From: Vibrio mediterranei
GTDB taxonomy: Bacteria > Pseudomonadota > Gammaproteobacteria > Enterobacterales > Vibrionaceae
Direction: 5' to 3'
Length of the DNA stretch: 64,000 nucleotides
Assembly (NCBI RefSeq): GCF_900088415.1
Contig: NZ_FLLQ01000001.1
Location: forward strand, 558,001 to 622,000
The translations under genes and the position numbers were made by a program. Shown in pieces: positions 63,172 to 64,000 of the stretch. The notes below the pieces were generated by a model. That model was not told the origin of the DNA, did not search any database, and was given only the letters and a program-made list of their open reading frames with translations. Position 1 is the first letter of the stretch, and each line of letters begins with the position of its first letter.

Positions 63172-64000
63172 TTAACCGATAGCCACAACATCCAATAGAC
63201 GGTCGACGACATCCTTCTGAGTGATTTGCTCTGCGAGCGCGTTGTATGACAGGGCTACCCGATGACCCAGAACCATATGAGCCACGGCGCGCACATCATC
63301 TGGCTCTACGTGAGAGCGGCCTTGTAACCACGCGTAGGCTCGACTGCATTTATCCAGAGCGATAGACGCTCGAGGCGAAGCGCCCACTAAAATCCAATCT
63401 TGTAATGAGGAATCTGGGTAACGGTGCGGCTGCCTCGTCGCCATCACTAATCCGACTATGTAGTTTTCAACGATGTCAGAGACTTCTATCTTTGCCATTT
63501 CTTCACGAGCAACAAACACCGACTCCGGCGAGATGGACGATTCAGAGCTATTGCTGTTTGTTGAGTTCGAACGCGCTCCCAGCTCTTCATCACGAACTAA
63601 GCGAATGATGTCTTTCTCGGCTTCGTCTTCTGGATAATCCACCGTCACTTTCATGATAAAGCGATCCATTTGCGCTTCAGGCAATGGATAAGTCCCTTCT
63701 TGCTCAATAGGGTTTTGTGTCGCTAGCACCATAAAGAGCTCAGGGAGAGAGTGACTTTCGCCACCCACGGTGACCGTGCCTTCTGCCATTGCTTCCAATA
63801 GGGCGGCCTGAACCTTAGCAGGAGCTCGATTGATCTCATCCGCCAACACGATGCTGTTGAAGATAGGTCCGGATTGGAAATGTAGTTGAGGTTTCCCATC
63901 CACATCTTGATAGATTTCGGTACCTGTCACGTCGGAAGGCAACAAATCCGGGGTAAACTGAATACGACCAAAACTTGTGTGTAGACGATCCGCTAACGCT
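63172..64000 (-). CDS. MoxR-family AAA+ ATPase (partial, N-terminus beyond window)
   Basis: About 276 residues of a MoxR ATPase; the frame stays open to the window edge (reading ALADRLHTSFGRIQFTPD before the first methionine), so the N-terminal Walker A lies outside. Walker B is in SIVLADEINRAPAKVQAALLEAM, sensor 1 in MVLATQNPIEQEG, and the arginine-finger region PLPEAQMDRF; the lid has GASPRASIAL and VEPDDVRAVAHMVLGHR. MoxR proteins act as chaperones on VWA proteins. It is the first visible gene of the Bat operon, whose promoter is outside the window. Confidence 0.92.
   Translation of the reverse strand, partial: ALADRLHTSFGRIQFTPDLLPSDVTGTEIYQDVDGKPQLHFQSGPIFNSIVLADEINRAPAKVQAALLEAMAEGTVTVGGESHSLPELFMVLATQNPIEQEGTYPLPEAQMDRFIMKVTVDYPEDEAEKDIIRLVRDEELGARSNSTNSNSSESSISPESVFVAREEMAKIEVSDIVENYIVGLVMATRQPHRYPDSSLQDWILVGASPRASIALDKCSRAYAWLQGRSHVEPDDVRAVAHMVLGHRVALSYNALAEQITQKDVVDRLLDVVAIG

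Noticed and set aside
1..64000. CRISPR arrays, rRNA, tRNA, insertion sequences, phage or integron elements
   Set aside because: I saw no regularly spaced direct repeats, tRNA-like cloverleaf, transposase, integrase or attC-like element.

Overview
The window looks like chromosomal DNA of a marine Vibrio or close relative (Vibrionaceae). The evidence is a complete rbsDACBK-rbsR ribose operon with its LacI-type operators, a secreted GH18 chitinase with a C-terminal chitin-binding module, glgC, GltS, a bacteriohemerythrin-GGDEF protein, a Bat/MoxR operon and moderate GC. I see no rRNA, tRNA, CRISPR array, insertion sequence, integrase or phage gene. The density of sugar-uptake and accessory genes would suit a secondary chromosome, but that is inference.

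Layout. 1-2.7 kb: TetR regulator, then an RNHCP protein / RsgA-type GTPase / GNAT acetyltransferase operon. 2.7-9.0 kb: a small unknown protein, an IclR regulator, and a 1670-residue secreted multidomain protein (two beta-propeller regions, Ig/PKD, two CxxCH haem sites, NPCBM-PA14-NPCBM). 9.2-23.4 kb: a catabolic locus. A flavin (GlpD-like) dehydrogenase, DhnA-type aldolase, FGGY kinase, aldo-keto reductase and SorC regulator form one operon; an Fe-alcohol dehydrogenase and a CoA-acylating semialdehyde dehydrogenase form a second; a four-gene sugar ABC importer is divergent. One inverted repeat (GATAC-N5-GTATC) lies in front of both the importer/SorC divergon and the alcohol dehydrogenase operon. 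I infer uptake of a polyol or related compound, phosphorylation, oxidation to a ketose phosphate and aldol cleavage, with oxidation of the aldehyde to an acyl-CoA.

23.5-30.1 kb: a START-domain protein, idi, and a five-gene Lol-like transenvelope cluster (LolA-like carrier, two FtsX-type permeases, LolD-like ATPase, outer-membrane barrel). 30.4-36.5 kb: glgC, chitinase, a glycine-zipper lipoprotein and a YqhD-type reductase. 36.5-42.8 kb: the ribose operon. 42.8-49.1 kb: a PAS-GGDEF-degenerate-EAL protein, an O-acetyltransferase, a DJ-1/PfpI protein, a divergent GST/TetR pair, a small protein behind a hairpin that pairs with its ribosome site, and gltS. 49.2-54.5 kb: an anSME-type radical SAM enzyme and HEAT/TPR protein, divergent from a cysteine-poor FGE-like lipoprotein and an alkaline-phosphatase-superfamily enzyme with a threonine nucleophile. 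54.5-64 kb: a hemerythrin-GGDEF cyclase, two LysR regulators, and the Bat operon (moxR-DUF58-DUF4381-batA-batB-batD), whose moxR runs off the right edge.

The strongest candidates for something undescribed are the polyol-phosphate locus with its shared operator, the Lol-like cluster, and the anSME/FGE-like/phosphatase neighbourhood, which has the maturation genes of a sulfatase system but no recognisable sulfatase.
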